This document shows, piece by piece, positions 16,220 to 25,288 of a stretch of DNA of 33,418 nt. The notes under the pieces were generated by a model, which had not been told where the DNA came from, did not search any database, and saw only the letters and a list, made by a program, of their open reading frames with translations. Origin of the DNA: CAYSAA01 sp964428905 (lineage in GTDB: Bacteria; Atribacterota; Phoenicimicrobiia; Phoenicimicrobiales; Stramentimicrobiaceae); assembly GCA_964428905.1 (NCBI GenBank), contig CAYSAA010000191.1, positions 1 through 33,418 of the forward strand, given 5' to 3'. A program made the position numbers and the translations under genes. How positions within the stretch are numbered: position 1 is the first letter of the stretch; each line of letters starts with the position of its first letter.

Positions 16220-17386
16220 CTAATTTTTAGTTTCATTACAAATTTTTGTTGCTAACTTTCTTGTTTCACGATCATAATATATAATATCATCCCTAGTTGG
16301 ATTTATTTTTTTTTGATGCTTATTCACTACCATCGCTACGACTTTAATAATATCCTTAAATTTTAATCCCTGATTTAAAAATGCGTTAACAGCTACTTCA
16401 TTGGCTGCATTTAGTACGGTCGGAACAGTTCCACCCTGTTTAATTGCCTCATAACAGAGATTAACGCTGGGAAATCTTTTTGAATCAAGCTTCTTGAATG
16501 TTAATTGACCTATCTTTGCTAAATTAATCCTGGGAAAATTGTTTTGCATCCTTTTAGGATAATGCAAAGTAAAGTGAATCGGTATACGCATATCATGATC
16601 GCTTAATTGTGCAATTATGCTACCATCATTATATTGAACTAAGGCATGAATATAACTTTGGGGATGAACTAATATTTCAATCTTATCAATAGGAATATTA
16701 AAAAGCCTATGAGCTTCAATGACTTCCAGGCCTTTATTCATTAAAGTAGCAGAATCAATCGATACTTTATTCCCCATTTGCCAATTAGGATGATTGAGGG
16801 CTTCTTCAACTGAAACAGCATCAAGAGCACTTTCTCTTAGATTATAAAAAGGTCCACCTGATGCCGTAATAATTATCTTCTCGATATTATCAATAAATTT
16901 TGTTTGAATACATTGAAAAATGCCGTTATGTTCACTATCAATGGGAATTATTTCTACATTATTTTTTTTGGCTTCTTCTATTAATATTTCTCCGGCAGAA
17001 ACTACAATTTCTTTATTGGCTAATCCAATCTCTTTTTTGGCGTGAATGGCTTCAATCGTTGGCTCCAAAGCTGCCATACCAGTAATTGCAATCACTACCA
17101 TATCAACTTCACTAATTGTACATATTTTGTTAAGGCCAAAACCACCATATAATATCCGACAATCTGTTTTATTTGTTAATTTATTGCTTAATTCCTTAGC
17201 CAGTTTGTCATCTTTTACCACTACATATCTGGGTCTAAAATGATTTATTTGTTCTTTTAGTAGTTCGATATTCTTCCAGGCAGATAAGGCAATAATCTCA
17301 AAACTTTCCGGTTCATTTTGTATTACTTCCAAAGTTTGTCTTCCTACAGATCCAGTTGAACCCAATATTGTGATACCTTTTTTCAT
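16220..17386 (-). CDS. dxr: 1-deoxy-D-xylulose 5-phosphate reductoisomerase
   Basis: A 388-residue Dxr, the committed step of the MEP pathway, converting DXP to MEP with NADPH. The N-terminal nucleotide-binding motif is GSTGSVGRQTLEVI. The catalytic and metal-binding segment reads IDSEHNGIFQC, followed by TASGGPF, NHPNWQMGNKVSIDSATLMNKGLE (split over ~200-222) and the HPQSYIHALVQ loop. Length is normal. It is preceded by a 138-base gap that contains a small GC-rich hairpin, so it may have its own expression control within the cdsA-dxr-rseP run. Confidence 0.97.
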   Translation of the reverse strand: MKKGITILGSTGSVGRQTLEVIQNEPESFEIIALSAWKNIELLKEQINHFRPRYVVVKDDKLAKELSNKLTNKTDCRILYGGFGLNKICTISEVDMVVIAITGMAALEPTIEAIHAKKEIGLANKEIVVSAGEILIEEAKKNNVEIIPIDSEHNGIFQCIQTKFIDNIEKIIITASGGPFYNLRESALDAVSVEEALNHPNWQMGNKVSIDSATLMNKGLEVIEAHRLFNIPIDKIEILVHPQSYIHALVQYNDGSIIAQLSDHDMRIPIHFTLHYPKRMQNNFPRINLAKIGQLTFKKLDSKRFPSVNLCYEAIKQGGTVPTVLNAANEVAVNAFLNQGLKFKDIIKVVAMVVNKHQKKINPTRDDIIYYDRETRKLATKICNETKN

Positions 17387-17429
17387 AATAACTACTTTTC
17401 TCCATTATTATTTTGAGAAGTAAATATCG

Positions 17430-17446
17430 CACCCGCATAGCAGGTG
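17430..17446 (-). other. short GC-rich hairpin between cdsA and dxr
   Basis: In the minus-strand RNA, CACCUGC and GCGGGUG pair over 7 bp (one G-U) around a UAU loop. No U-run follows, so it is more likely an mRNA processing or stability element than a terminator. Confidence 0.3.
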
Positions 17447-17524
17447 ACTTAAGAAGCCTCAATTCAGGATTTCAGGTAAAAAATATTTCAGTTAGCTCAT
17501 CTTTGTCTTTATGGTAAAACTATT

Positions 17525-18331
17525 TTATTTAATAAGATAAAGAAAACAAAGATAAATAATCGGTACAGAAAATAAAATACTATCCATACAATCCAATATT
17601 CCTCCATGCCCGGGTAATAATTTACCCGAATCTTTTACATTAAAATTCCTTTTAATCATTGATTCGAACAAATCTCCCGTTTGACCACAAATCGCAGCCA
17701 ACAATCCCAGGGCAAATAATACTATAGGGTTTATAGGTAGTATAAAATAAAAGGCTATGCCACAGGTTGCTCCTCCCAAAATACCACCAATGGAACCCTC
17801 TAATGTTTTATTAGGACTAATAGTTGGGAAAATATGTCTATTCCCAAAATAAACACCAACAATATAAGCAGCTGTATCACTCATCCAGGTTGTAAATAAG
17901 GCAAAAATGAGTAGCATACTACCATTTTCTAAGCCTCTAATTTTAATTAAAAAAGATAGAAAGTGTCCAATATATATTGCCATAAATAACGTCGTTGATA
18001 TATTTACAATAAGATTTTTACGTTTTAAAAGAAAATGTTCCATAAATATTGATAAAATGATAAAGGTAAAAAGTAAGCTTTCTGCAATAAAGAAAGACTC
18101 TTGTATAGTACTTTTCAGTAAAAAGAACAAACTTGCAACAAAGCCTAATAGTAAAGATGGTTGGTAATTTGTTTTAATAATGTGCCATAATTCCAGGGTA
18201 CCTATGATTGCCAACAAGACAACCGTTAAATTGAAAAGTATGCCACCCTGGTGAATGATAAATAACACAATAGGTATACCAACGGCAATGGTTATCGCTC
18301 GAACTTTTATTTTTTCAAACTTCTCCACCAA
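17525..18331 (-). CDS. cdsA: phosphatidate cytidylyltransferase
   Basis: A 268-residue integral membrane enzyme making CDP-diacylglycerol from phosphatidic acid and CTP. It has about eight hydrophobic helices. The family signature is near the C-terminus: SPNKTLEGSIGG, then KRNFNVKDSGKLLPGHGGILDCMDSILF over ~222-250, with the acidic residues that bind Mg2+. The start appears to be TTG at 18331 with GGGTG 7 bases upstream; the following GTG is an alternative. It overlaps the end of uppS by 17 bases, which implies translational coupling. Confidence 0.95.
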   Translation of the reverse strand: MVEKFEKIKVRAITIAVGIPIVLFIIHQGGILFNLTVVLLAIIGTLELWHIIKTNYQPSLLLGFVASLFFLLKSTIQESFFIAESLLFTFIILSIFMEHFLLKRKNLIVNISTTLFMAIYIGHFLSFLIKIRGLENGSMLLIFALFTTWMSDTAAYIVGVYFGNRHIFPTISPNKTLEGSIGGILGGATCGIAFYFILPINPIVLFALGLLAAICGQTGDLFESMIKRNFNVKDSGKLLPGHGGILDCMDSILFSVPIIYLCFLYLIK

Positions 18332-19061
18332 ATTTTCTCACCCTTTTTTCGTATTCGTCAAAAGCTTTTGACAAATGTTCTTTGGAAAAATCTGGCCAGA
18401 ATGTTTTTGTAAACCACAATTCAGTATAGGCAATCTGCCATAAAAGAAAATTGCTAATTCTTTTTTCTCCCCCTGTGCGAATTAATAAATCAGGATCAGG
18501 TATGTTGGATGTAAAAAGATGTTGAGTGATTATTTTTTCATTGATATCAGCAATCTTTATTTCTCCAACCTCAAATTTATGGCAAATATTTTGAAACACA
18601 TGGCATATTTCGGACCTGCCACCATAGTTAATTGCTATATTTAAAAGAAGACCTTTATTTTTTTTAGTTACCTCTTCTAATTTCTCCATAGCTGATCTTA
18701 AGGAATCAGATAAAGAATTCCTATGTCCCATAAATCTTACCTTGATCTGGTTTTCAACGAGAGATTTTTTTTCTTTTTCAATAGCCTCTTGAAATAAATT
18801 CATAAGTGAGGTTATTTCCCTTTTAGACCTTTTCCAATTTTCGGTAGAAAAAGCATAAAGTGTTAATATGTTAACACCAGCTTTAATTGACTCGGTAATA
18901 ATTATTTTTACTGCCTTCAGGCCGGCTCGATGACCGGCATAGCGCGGCAAGTTATGTTTTCTTGCCCACCTCCCATTACCATCCATTATAACAGCTACAT
19001 GATTGGGTATTGCCCTACAATTTTGATGGGTTTTTTCTTTGTAATTGTTGTTTTCTAACAT
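18315..19061 (-). CDS. uppS: undecaprenyl diphosphate synthase (cis-prenyltransferase)
   Basis: A 248-residue cis-prenyltransferase that elongates farnesyl diphosphate with IPP to the C55 carrier used for cell-wall and glycan export. VAVIMDGNGRWA with catalytic D27, RYAGHRAG, YAFSTENWKR, and the C-terminal DLLIRTGGEKRISNFLLWQ are all in place. I start it at the ATG at 19061 because AAAGG is 8 bases upstream. The frame is open to an ATG at 19121, but that codon has no ribosome binding site and lies in the loop of the hairpin at 19084-19151. It overlaps cdsA. Confidence 0.96.
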   Translation of the reverse strand: MLENNNYKEKTHQNCRAIPNHVAVIMDGNGRWARKHNLPRYAGHRAGLKAVKIIITESIKAGVNILTLYAFSTENWKRSKREITSLMNLFQEAIEKEKKSLVENQIKVRFMGHRNSLSDSLRSAMEKLEEVTKKNKGLLLNIAINYGGRSEICHVFQNICHKFEVGEIKIADINEKIITQHLFTSNIPDPDLLIRTGGEKRISNFLLWQIAYTELWFTKTFWPDFSKEHLSKAFDEYEKRVRKFGGEV

Positions 19062-19083
19062 ATTTTTAACCTTTGTTATCTTA

Positions 19084-19151
19084 TAAAAAATCCCCCATTT
19101 TATTATAAGGTAACAACTCATTAAACTATAATAAATAAAATTATTGGGGGA
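19084..19151 (-). terminator. intrinsic terminator or attenuator-like hairpin before uppS
   Basis: On the minus strand CCCCC (19151-19147) and GGGGG (19096-19092) close a long imperfect stem that continues through A/T-rich pairs (UUUUA with UAAAA), and ATTTTTT follows at once. This is the form of a Rho-independent terminator. It ends only about 25 bases before the uppS start codon, so it either ends the rpsB-frr transcript or regulates read-through into uppS-cdsA. Confidence 0.55.
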
Positions 19152-19308
19152 ATCTTCGCAAAAATCTATTATTTCTTTAATAATATCACTTAGTCATACC
19201 TCTAATATATTCGCATACGGTAATTCTCAGCAATTTTATTAGCTATGTTACCTCCCATTATATGAAGAACTATATGACCTAGATGTATTATTAATTCCTA
19301 CTTATTGT

Positions 19309-19866
19309 TTAAACCTTCATTATTTCTACTTCTTTCAGTTTATAAATTTCATCCATCTCTTTAATATAGCGATCTGTTAGTTCTTGCACTTCCTTTTGTG
19401 CTTCTTTGCTTTGATCTTCAGATATGTCACTATTTTTCTCCAATTTCTTTATTTTATCATTAATTTCTCTTCGAATATTTCTAATGGCAACTTTGGCAGA
19501 TTCTATCTCTTTTTTTACTATTTTAACCATCTCTTTTCTTCTTTCTTCTGTCAAAGGAGGGATAGATAATCGAATGACCGTACCGTCATTGTTTGGTGTT
19601 AAGCCCAGATCTGCTTTCCATATTGCCTTTTCAACATCGTTTACACAATTCTTATCCCAGGGCTGAATGACAATCAAGTCAGCCTCAGGCACTGATATAT
19701 TGGCAATCTCTTTTAATTGAGTCGCAACACCATAATATTCTACTTTAACATTCTCAACCAATGCAGTTGATGCTCTTCCGGTTCTGATATGAGATAATTC
19801 ATCTTTAGTGATTTGAATTGCTTTTTTCATTTTATGTTCAGCTTCTTTTAGTATTTCAGGTAGCAT
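19309..19866 (-). CDS. frr: ribosome recycling factor
   Basis: A 185-residue RRF that splits post-termination ribosomes together with EF-G. The family features are HIRTGRAST, VKVEYYGVATQLKEIANISVPE (split over ~44-65), IQPWDK, DLGLTPNNDGTVIRLSIPPLTEERRKEMVK and the C-terminal three-helix bundle. Length is standard. GGGGG lies 8 bases before the ATG, and the gene starts 3 bases after pyrH ends. Confidence 0.97.
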   Translation of the reverse strand: MLPEILKEAEHKMKKAIQITKDELSHIRTGRASTALVENVKVEYYGVATQLKEIANISVPEADLIVIQPWDKNCVNDVEKAIWKADLGLTPNNDGTVIRLSIPPLTEERRKEMVKIVKKEIESAKVAIRNIRREINDKIKKLEKNSDISEDQSKEAQKEVQELTDRYIKEMDEIYKLKEVEIMKV

Positions 19867-19869
19867 ATA

Positions 19870-20595
19870 TTAATCCCCCTTTATAATCGTTCCAATTGTC
19901 TCACCTAAAATAACTTTTTTAATGTTTCCAGGTGAATTCAAATTAAATACGATAATAGGTAATTTATTTTCCATACACAATGATATTGAAGTAGAATCCA
20001 TAACTTTTAAATTTTTATTTAGAAAATCCAGGAAGCTTATTTTTTTAAACTTCAATGCCTTTAAATCTAGCAAAGGATCTGATTCGTAGATTCCATCTAC
20101 CTTGGTAGCTTTTAGAATTACATCTGTTTCTAATTCTATAGCCCTTAAAGCAGCAGCAGTGTCTGTGGTAAAAAAGGGATGACCAGTACCGGCTGCCAAG
20201 ATGATAATTCTATTTTTTTCTAAATGTCTTATTGCTTTTCTTCTGATGTAGGGTTCTGCAATCGCTTTCATTTCAATAGCTGTTTGAACTCTTGTTTCAA
20301 TATTAAGTTTTTCTAATGAGTCTTGCAAAGCAAGCGCATTAATAACAGTTCCCAGCATTCCCATATAATCAGCAGAAACTTGGTCTATTCCCCTCTTACT
20401 TGCCTCTCTTCCACGGAAAATATTCCCGCCTCCAATAACAATGGCAATCTGTATTCCCATTTTCTTTATCTCAGCTAATTCTCCTGAAATAAATTTGATG
20501 CGATTAACGTCAATGCCAATCTTTCCCTTTCCGGCAAAAGACTCACCACCCAGCTTTAACAATATCCTTTTGTATATAGGCTTCTTTTTTATCAT
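19870..20595 (-). CDS. pyrH: UMP kinase
   Basis: A 241-residue bacterial UMP kinase (amino-acid kinase fold) that makes UDP from UMP, normally a hexamer controlled by GTP and UTP. Signatures are RILLKLGGESFAG, IVIGGGNIFRG, ADYMGMLGTVINALALQ, AAGTGHPFFTTDTAAALRA, and KVDGIYESDP. It lies between tsf and frr, the conserved bacterial order. The ribosome binding site is weak. Confidence 0.97.
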   Translation of the reverse strand: MIKKKPIYKRILLKLGGESFAGKGKIGIDVNRIKFISGELAEIKKMGIQIAIVIGGGNIFRGREASKRGIDQVSADYMGMLGTVINALALQDSLEKLNIETRVQTAIEMKAIAEPYIRRKAIRHLEKNRIIILAAGTGHPFFTTDTAAALRAIELETDVILKATKVDGIYESDPLLDLKALKFKKISFLDFLNKNLKVMDSTSISLCMENKLPIIVFNLNSPGNIKKVILGETIGTIIKGD

Positions 20596-20650
20596 TTTTA
20601 TTTTTCTTGTAATGATATATTAGCTACTTTACATACTAAGCACTCAATAT

Positions 20651-21262
20651 TTATTCCATTGAGCTAGTTTGCTCACCTAATTGAAACCTGACAAACCTTT
20701 TTACTATAATGTTTTCTTTCAATTTAGCTATTGTTTCCAAAACAAGATGGTTAACTGTTTTTTCAGGATCACGAATGTATCCCTGTTCTAATAAACATAT
20801 TTCCCCAAAAAATTTGTTTAGTTTGCCTTCAACAATATTATCGAGGACTTTCTGAGGTTTGTTTAAATTTTCCGCCTGGCTGCAATATACCTCTTTTTCT
20901 TTTCTAATAAGTTCGTCCGGCACCTCTTCACGTTTCACATATTTTGGGTTGGCAGCTGCTATTTGAAGTGTAATATTTTTAGCCAATTCATTAAATTCTG
21001 GTGTTTTTGCCACAAAATCCGTTTCACAGTTAATTTCTAATAATACACCAACTGTTCCATTTAAATGTATATAAGAGGTAATTAAACCGTTTGATGCTTT
21101 ACGGCCAAATTTAGAGGTTGCTGCCTGTATTCCTTTTTTACGGAGATAATCAACTGCTTTTTGTAAATCTCCATCGGTATGAATTAAGGCCTTTTTACAA
21201 TCCATCATACCTGCACCTGTTTTATCTCTAAGTTCTTTCACTAGTTTGGCACTAATAATCAT
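20651..21262 (-). CDS. tsf: elongation factor Ts
   Basis: A 203-residue EF-Ts that exchanges nucleotide on EF-Tu. The N-terminal UBA-like domain (VKELRDKTGAGMMDCKKAL) and the TDFVAKTPEF core motif are present. Length is close to the short Thermus type rather than the ~280-residue E. coli form, so the protein has a reduced core. AAGGAG is 11 bases before the ATG; it follows rpsB by 52 bases. Confidence 0.97.
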   Translation of the reverse strand: MIISAKLVKELRDKTGAGMMDCKKALIHTDGDLQKAVDYLRKKGIQAATSKFGRKASNGLITSYIHLNGTVGVLLEINCETDFVAKTPEFNELAKNITLQIAAANPKYVKREEVPDELIRKEKEVYCSQAENLNKPQKVLDNIVEGKLNKFFGEICLLEQGYIRDPEKTVNHLVLETIAKLKENIIVKRFVRFQLGEQTSSME

Positions 21263-21314
21263 CTTCTATCTAGCTCCTTTTAGTATCTAAATGATTCGGG
21301 AACAAAAAATAAAT

Positions 21315-22028
21315 TTAAACAGCCAATTTAATATTTTCTTCTAAGGACACTTTCTTCCCTTCCAGAACCGCATCTCCAATAACAAAAGTCATTAATTTAA
21401 TTGCCCTTATTGCATCATCGTTTCCGGGAATCACATAGTCAATTTCTTCCGGGTTACAGTTAGTGTCAACAACTGCTACGATAGGTATAGACAATTTTCT
21501 TGCTTCAGCAACTGCAATTTTCTCTCTTTTGGGATCTATTATAAATAGAGCATCGGGTAATTTTTCCATATTTTTAATGCCGGTTAATAATCTTTCGAGC
21601 TTCTCTTTCTCTCTTTTTAAAACAATTACTTCTTTCTTGGGCAAATATTTTAATTCTTCACCTTTCTCCATCTCCTCTAATTGGAAGAGACGCTGCACTC
21701 TCTTGTTGATGGTATTAAAATTCGTTAATGTTCCCCCAAGCCATCTATAATTGACATAAGGCATACCACATTTTTCGGCTTCTGAACTAATGGATTCCTG
21801 TGCTTGCTTTTTTGTTCCTACAAATAAAATATTACCATTTTTGCTTGCCAGATCACGAACAAAGTTATAGGCATCATCAATCAATTTTACTGTTTGTTGC
21901 AGATCAATAATATAAATATTATTCCTTTCAGTAAAAATATATGAACGCATTCTAGGGTCCCAACGCCTTTTTTGATGCCCGAAATGAACACCAGATTCTA
22001 ATAATTGTTTCATTGATACAACACTCAA
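21315..22028 (-). CDS. rpsB: 30S ribosomal protein S2
   Basis: A 237-residue S2 of the small ribosomal subunit. VSMKQLLESGVHFGHQ, RWDPRMRSYIF, NYRWLGGTLTNF and the end segment IPIVAVVDTNCNPEEIDYVIPGNDDAIRA (split over ~180-208) identify it. The start is a TTG at 22028: AAGGAGAG is 8-9 bases upstream, and the resulting MSVVSMKQLL matches the Bacillus S2 N-terminus; the next in-frame ATG is five codons later. It is the first gene after a consensus promoter. Confidence 0.97.
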   Translation of the reverse strand: MSVVSMKQLLESGVHFGHQKRRWDPRMRSYIFTERNNIYIIDLQQTVKLIDDAYNFVRDLASKNGNILFVGTKKQAQESISSEAEKCGMPYVNYRWLGGTLTNFNTINKRVQRLFQLEEMEKGEELKYLPKKEVIVLKREKEKLERLLTGIKNMEKLPDALFIIDPKREKIAVAEARKLSIPIVAVVDTNCNPEEIDYVIPGNDDAIRAIKLMTFVIGDAVLEGKKVSLEENIKLAV

Positions 22029-22106
22029 ATGACCACTCTCCTTTTTAAAATATTTAAAATAAATTATCGTTTCTATACGAAAATACAGAATGATAAAAAC
22101 CTAATA

Positions 22107-22135
22107 ATTATAACATAGTTAGTTCGTTTAATCAA
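22107..22135 (-). promoter_or_regulatory. sigma-70-type promoter of the rpsB operon
   Basis: On the minus strand TTGATT (22135-22130), a 17-base spacer and TATAAT (22112-22107) form a near-consensus promoter. The leader to the rpsB start codon would be about 70 bases. Confidence 0.75.
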
Positions 22136-22150
22136 ATTTTTAGGTACACA

Positions 22151-22180
22151 AAAAATTAAAAATAGTCACCTAATATGGTG
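22151..22180 (-). terminator. weak terminator after hslU
   Basis: On the minus strand CACC and GGTG form a short stem with a six-base loop (22180-22167), followed by a U-rich tract (TATTTTTAATTTTT). It lies about 70 bases after hslU and just before the rpsB promoter, where a transcript boundary is expected. The stem is only 4 bp. Confidence 0.35.
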
Positions 22181-22251
22181 CAGCTTTAAAACTTAACTAA
22201 CAACTACAGGCAAACGATGTATGTAAGTAACATATATCATAGTTAGGTCTC

Positions 22252-23682
22252 TTATAAAATATACTTACTTAAATCTTCTTTCTCAATAATATTCTGCAAA
22301 CGGTTCCTAACATATTTTTTAGTTATAATAATATTCTTTTTGCCGATTTTGGGTGCATTGAATGATATGCGATCTAATAATTTTTCCAGCACAGTATAAA
22401 GCCTTCTAGCGCCAATATTCTCATTTTGCTCATTTACCATGGCAGCTATACTGGCTAATTCCTTTATTGCATCTCCCTTAAATTCCAACTCAATGCCTTC
22501 TGTTTTTAGAAGGGCTTTATATTGTTTTATTAGTGAGGCATCTGGCTCAATTAGAATTTTTTCTAAATCTTCCTGTTTTAGAGTATCCAATTCTACTCGT
22601 AAAGGAAATCTGCCCTGTAACTCAGGAATTAAATCTGATGGTTTAGATGAGTTAAAGGCTCCGGCAGCTATAAAAAGAATATGATCTGTCTTGACAGCTC
22701 CATATTTAGTCATTACAGTAGAACCCTCGATAATGGGCAGAATATCCCTTTGAACACCGCTTCTGGATACATCAGGTCCATACGATTTTTCTTTCATCGC
22801 TATTTTATCTATCTCATCAATAAACACAATGCCCAATTCTTCAGTTCTGTTGATAGCTTCCTTAGCTATTTTATTAGTATCCAGCATCCTTTCAATCTCA
22901 TCATCCAGCAAAATTTTTCTCGCCTCTGATATTTTAATTTTTTGCCTTTTTTTTCTACTGGGTAGCATTCTATCCATTATATCTTTAAAGTTGATACCGA
23001 TCCCCTCTATTCCCATATTAGAAAATAATTCCATTGAAGATTGACTTTGCTCTTCAATTTCAATATCAATTACCTTATCTTCAAATTGGCCATTTCTGAG
23101 TCTGTCTCTCAATTTTTCTTTTGTTTTTTTAAATCTATCACTTTGTTGGGCTCGATTAGTAGAATCACTACGAATCCTGGAAGTATTTTCCTGGTTTGTG
23201 ACAATATCGAATTTTTGTTCGCTGTATTTCACATCTTCTAATTGCTGCATATCTTCCTTACGAACAGTGGGGAAAAGAGCATTAAGTATTCTTTCTTCTA
23301 CTCTTTCTTTGGCTTTTTCCCGAACATATTCAATTTTTTCTCTACGAATAAGCTGAACAGCTACTTGCACTAAATCTCTGATCATAGAGTCTACATCTTT
23401 GCCAACATAACCTACTTCAGTAAATTTAGTAGCTTCCACCTTAATAAAAGGTGCCTTTACCAGCTTAGCCAATCTTCGAGCAATCTCAGTTTTACCCACT
23501 CCAGTAGGACCTATCATAATAATATTTTTAGGTGTAACTTCATCTATTAAATTTTTAGGTATTTTTTTTCTTCTGATTCTATTTCTCAAGGCAATAGAAA
23601 CAGCTTCCTTGGCTTGTTTCTGCCCAACAATATATTTATCCAATTCTGCTACAATTTCAGAAGGAATTAAACCCTTCAACAT
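22252..23682 (-). CDS. hslU: HslU, ATPase unfoldase of the HslVU protease
   Basis: A 476-residue AAA+ unfoldase that feeds substrates into HslV. The P-loop GPTGVGKT is at 58-65, the Walker B segment is IVFIDEIDKIA, the helical I domain lies between (~115-250, charged), and the C-terminus DLSKYIL matches the tail that docks in HslV and activates it. The ATG at 23682 follows a strong GGGAGG; the frame is open 16 codons further upstream without a site. It is 13 bases after hslV. Confidence 0.97.
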   Translation of the reverse strand: MLKGLIPSEIVAELDKYIVGQKQAKEAVSIALRNRIRRKKIPKNLIDEVTPKNIIMIGPTGVGKTEIARRLAKLVKAPFIKVEATKFTEVGYVGKDVDSMIRDLVQVAVQLIRREKIEYVREKAKERVEERILNALFPTVRKEDMQQLEDVKYSEQKFDIVTNQENTSRIRSDSTNRAQQSDRFKKTKEKLRDRLRNGQFEDKVIDIEIEEQSQSSMELFSNMGIEGIGINFKDIMDRMLPSRKKRQKIKISEARKILLDDEIERMLDTNKIAKEAINRTEELGIVFIDEIDKIAMKEKSYGPDVSRSGVQRDILPIIEGSTVMTKYGAVKTDHILFIAAGAFNSSKPSDLIPELQGRFPLRVELDTLKQEDLEKILIEPDASLIKQYKALLKTEGIELEFKGDAIKELASIAAMVNEQNENIGARRLYTVLEKLLDRISFNAPKIGKKNIIITKKYVRNRLQNIIEKEDLSKYIL

Positions 23683-23695
23683 TTTTTCCTCCCTA

Positions 23696-24229
23696 TTACC
23701 CTCTAAGAGATTCAACAGTAATATGATCATTTGTATAAATACAAATCGAGGCGGTAATTTTTAATGATTCCAGTGCAATATCAGATGCGGATAACTGAGT
23801 AAATCCAAGTAAAGCCTGGGCTGATGATAGTGCATACGGACCGCCTGAGCCAATGGCTGCAATCGGTTTGTCAGGTTCTATAATATCACCATTTCCTGAT
23901 ATGGTAAACATATCTTGTAAATCAGCAACAATAAGCAAAGCTTCTAACCTTCTTAAAACCTTATCAGCTCTCCAGTCTTTGGCAAGCTCAATTGATGCCC
24001 GTTTTAAATTTCCCTGGAATTCCTCTAATTTATTCTCAAATCTTTCATATAAAGTAAGGGCATCAGCAGCCCCACCGGCAAATCCAGTTAGAACCTTGTT
24101 ATGATAAAATTTCCTTATTTTTTTAGCTTCATTTTTAGCAATGGTGTTTCCCATGGTAATTTGACCGTCGCCGGCAATAGCTATTTCGTTATTCCTTCTA
24201 ACTGCAAGAATTGTCGTTCCTTTATACAT
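23696..24229 (-). CDS. hslV: HslV, peptidase of the HslVU protease
   Basis: A 177-residue proteasome-like peptidase. The catalytic N-terminal Thr is expected to be T5 after removal of MYKG (TTILAVRR), as in Thermotoga-type HslV. Further signatures are IAGDGQITMGN, KVLTGFAGGAADAL, DWRADKVLRRLEA and AIGSGGPYALSSA. A Thr, not the Ser of Bacillus ClpQ, speaks for ordinary HslV. It lies 129 bases after xerC in AT-rich DNA and directly before hslU. Confidence 0.97.
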   Translation of the reverse strand: MYKGTTILAVRRNNEIAIAGDGQITMGNTIAKNEAKKIRKFYHNKVLTGFAGGAADALTLYERFENKLEEFQGNLKRASIELAKDWRADKVLRRLEALLIVADLQDMFTISGNGDIIEPDKPIAAIGSGGPYALSSAQALLGFTQLSASDIALESLKITASICIYTNDHITVESLRG

Positions 24230-24358
24230 AATCTTACCATCCTCTTTTTAAAAGGTTTATTTTATCTAATTTTGATAATTTCAGCATTCTAAAACTAACC
24301 TATATTATATATTATTTATATCAAGTTAACTATCCATTTTGATAGAATATAATAATTT

Positions 24359-25288
24359 CTAATTTCTAGGAATATATTTTTTATAGCTTTTTATTAATTT
24401 ATCCTTTGTTACATGTGTATATATCTGTGTCGTAGATAAGCTTTCATGTCCCAGTAACTCCTGTACTGATCGTAAATCAGCACCACCGTCTAATAAGTGA
24501 GTCGCAAAGGTATGTCTGAAGATATGAGGGCTTATTTTTTTGTTTAGACATGCCAAATGCATGCATTCATTAATTATTCTTCTAATACTTCTGGAAGAAA
24601 GTCTTTTCCCAAAACAGTTAATGAACAAAGCCTTGCTTGTAAATGATTGACGATACTTCTCCCACGGTACTCTTTCCCGAAGATTCATATAATTATCCAG
24701 GGCTATTTTGACTGGTTTACTTAGTGGTAATATTCTTTCTTTAGAACCCTTCCCCAAAACCTTGATTATATCATCGTCATCAGACTTAATGTCATCGATA
24801 TCTAATTCAGATAGTTCTGTTACCCGCATTCCTGTTCCATATAATAACTCTAAGATGGCTTTATCTCTTGCTGCAGCATTTTTATCTGTTTTTGAAGCAT
24901 CAATTAATTTAATTACTTCTTCATAAAATAAAAAATCCGGTAATTTTTTTTTGATTTTTGGTATTTTAATATATTGGGCTACATTATGGTCAAGCAATCC
25001 TTGTTGGATTAAATAGTTCAAAAATACCCTCAAGGATGAGATTTTTCTTGCAATTGTTCTCTCATTATATTTTTCTTTTTTTAAATAAGTAACATATTTT
25101 CTCAGTAGATGACAATCAATCTGGATGGAAGAGGAAGAGTATGATTTATTATCTTTCTTGATATATTGCTCCAAAGCCATTAGATCTTTGATATATGCTC
25201 TAATCGTGTTTGGTGAAAGATTCTTTTTTTCCCTTAGATTACACTCATATTGTTTCAGGTTTTCTGCAGTTATTAACATTTTATTCAT
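24359..25288 (-). CDS. xerC: tyrosine recombinase XerC-like
   Basis: A 309-residue site-specific recombinase that resolves chromosome dimers at dif. The N-terminal SAM-like core-binding domain is at ~8-95. The catalytic set is complete: R155 (TGMRVTEL), K180 (GKGSKER), H255 and R258 (HIFRHTFATHLL), H281 (LLGHESLSTTQ) and nucleophile Y290 (IYTH). Its place after topA and before hslV is that of codV/xerC in Firmicutes, so it is a housekeeping recombinase and not a phage integrase. It overlaps topA by 8 bases, with AAGGT 9 bases before the ATG. Confidence 0.95.
   Translation of the reverse strand: MNKMLITAENLKQYECNLREKKNLSPNTIRAYIKDLMALEQYIKKDNKSYSSSSIQIDCHLLRKYVTYLKKEKYNERTIARKISSLRVFLNYLIQQGLLDHNVAQYIKIPKIKKKLPDFLFYEEVIKLIDASKTDKNAAARDKAILELLYGTGMRVTELSELDIDDIKSDDDDIIKVLGKGSKERILPLSKPVKIALDNYMNLRERVPWEKYRQSFTSKALFINCFGKRLSSRSIRRIINECMHLACLNKKISPHIFRHTFATHLLDGGADLRSVQELLGHESLSTTQIYTHVTKDKLIKSYKKYIPRN

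Noticed and set aside
19190..19290. Short minus-strand frame after frr containing GHIVLHIMGGN, reminiscent of a HIT-family motif
   Set aside because: Only about 31 codons between stops, no start with a binding site, and the His spacing does not match the HIT triad; chance is the simpler explanation.
24359..25288. Tyrosine recombinase considered as a sign of an integrated element
   Set aside because: It sits in the conserved topA-xerC-hslV order, with no attachment-site repeats or phage genes nearby; it is the housekeeping Xer protein.
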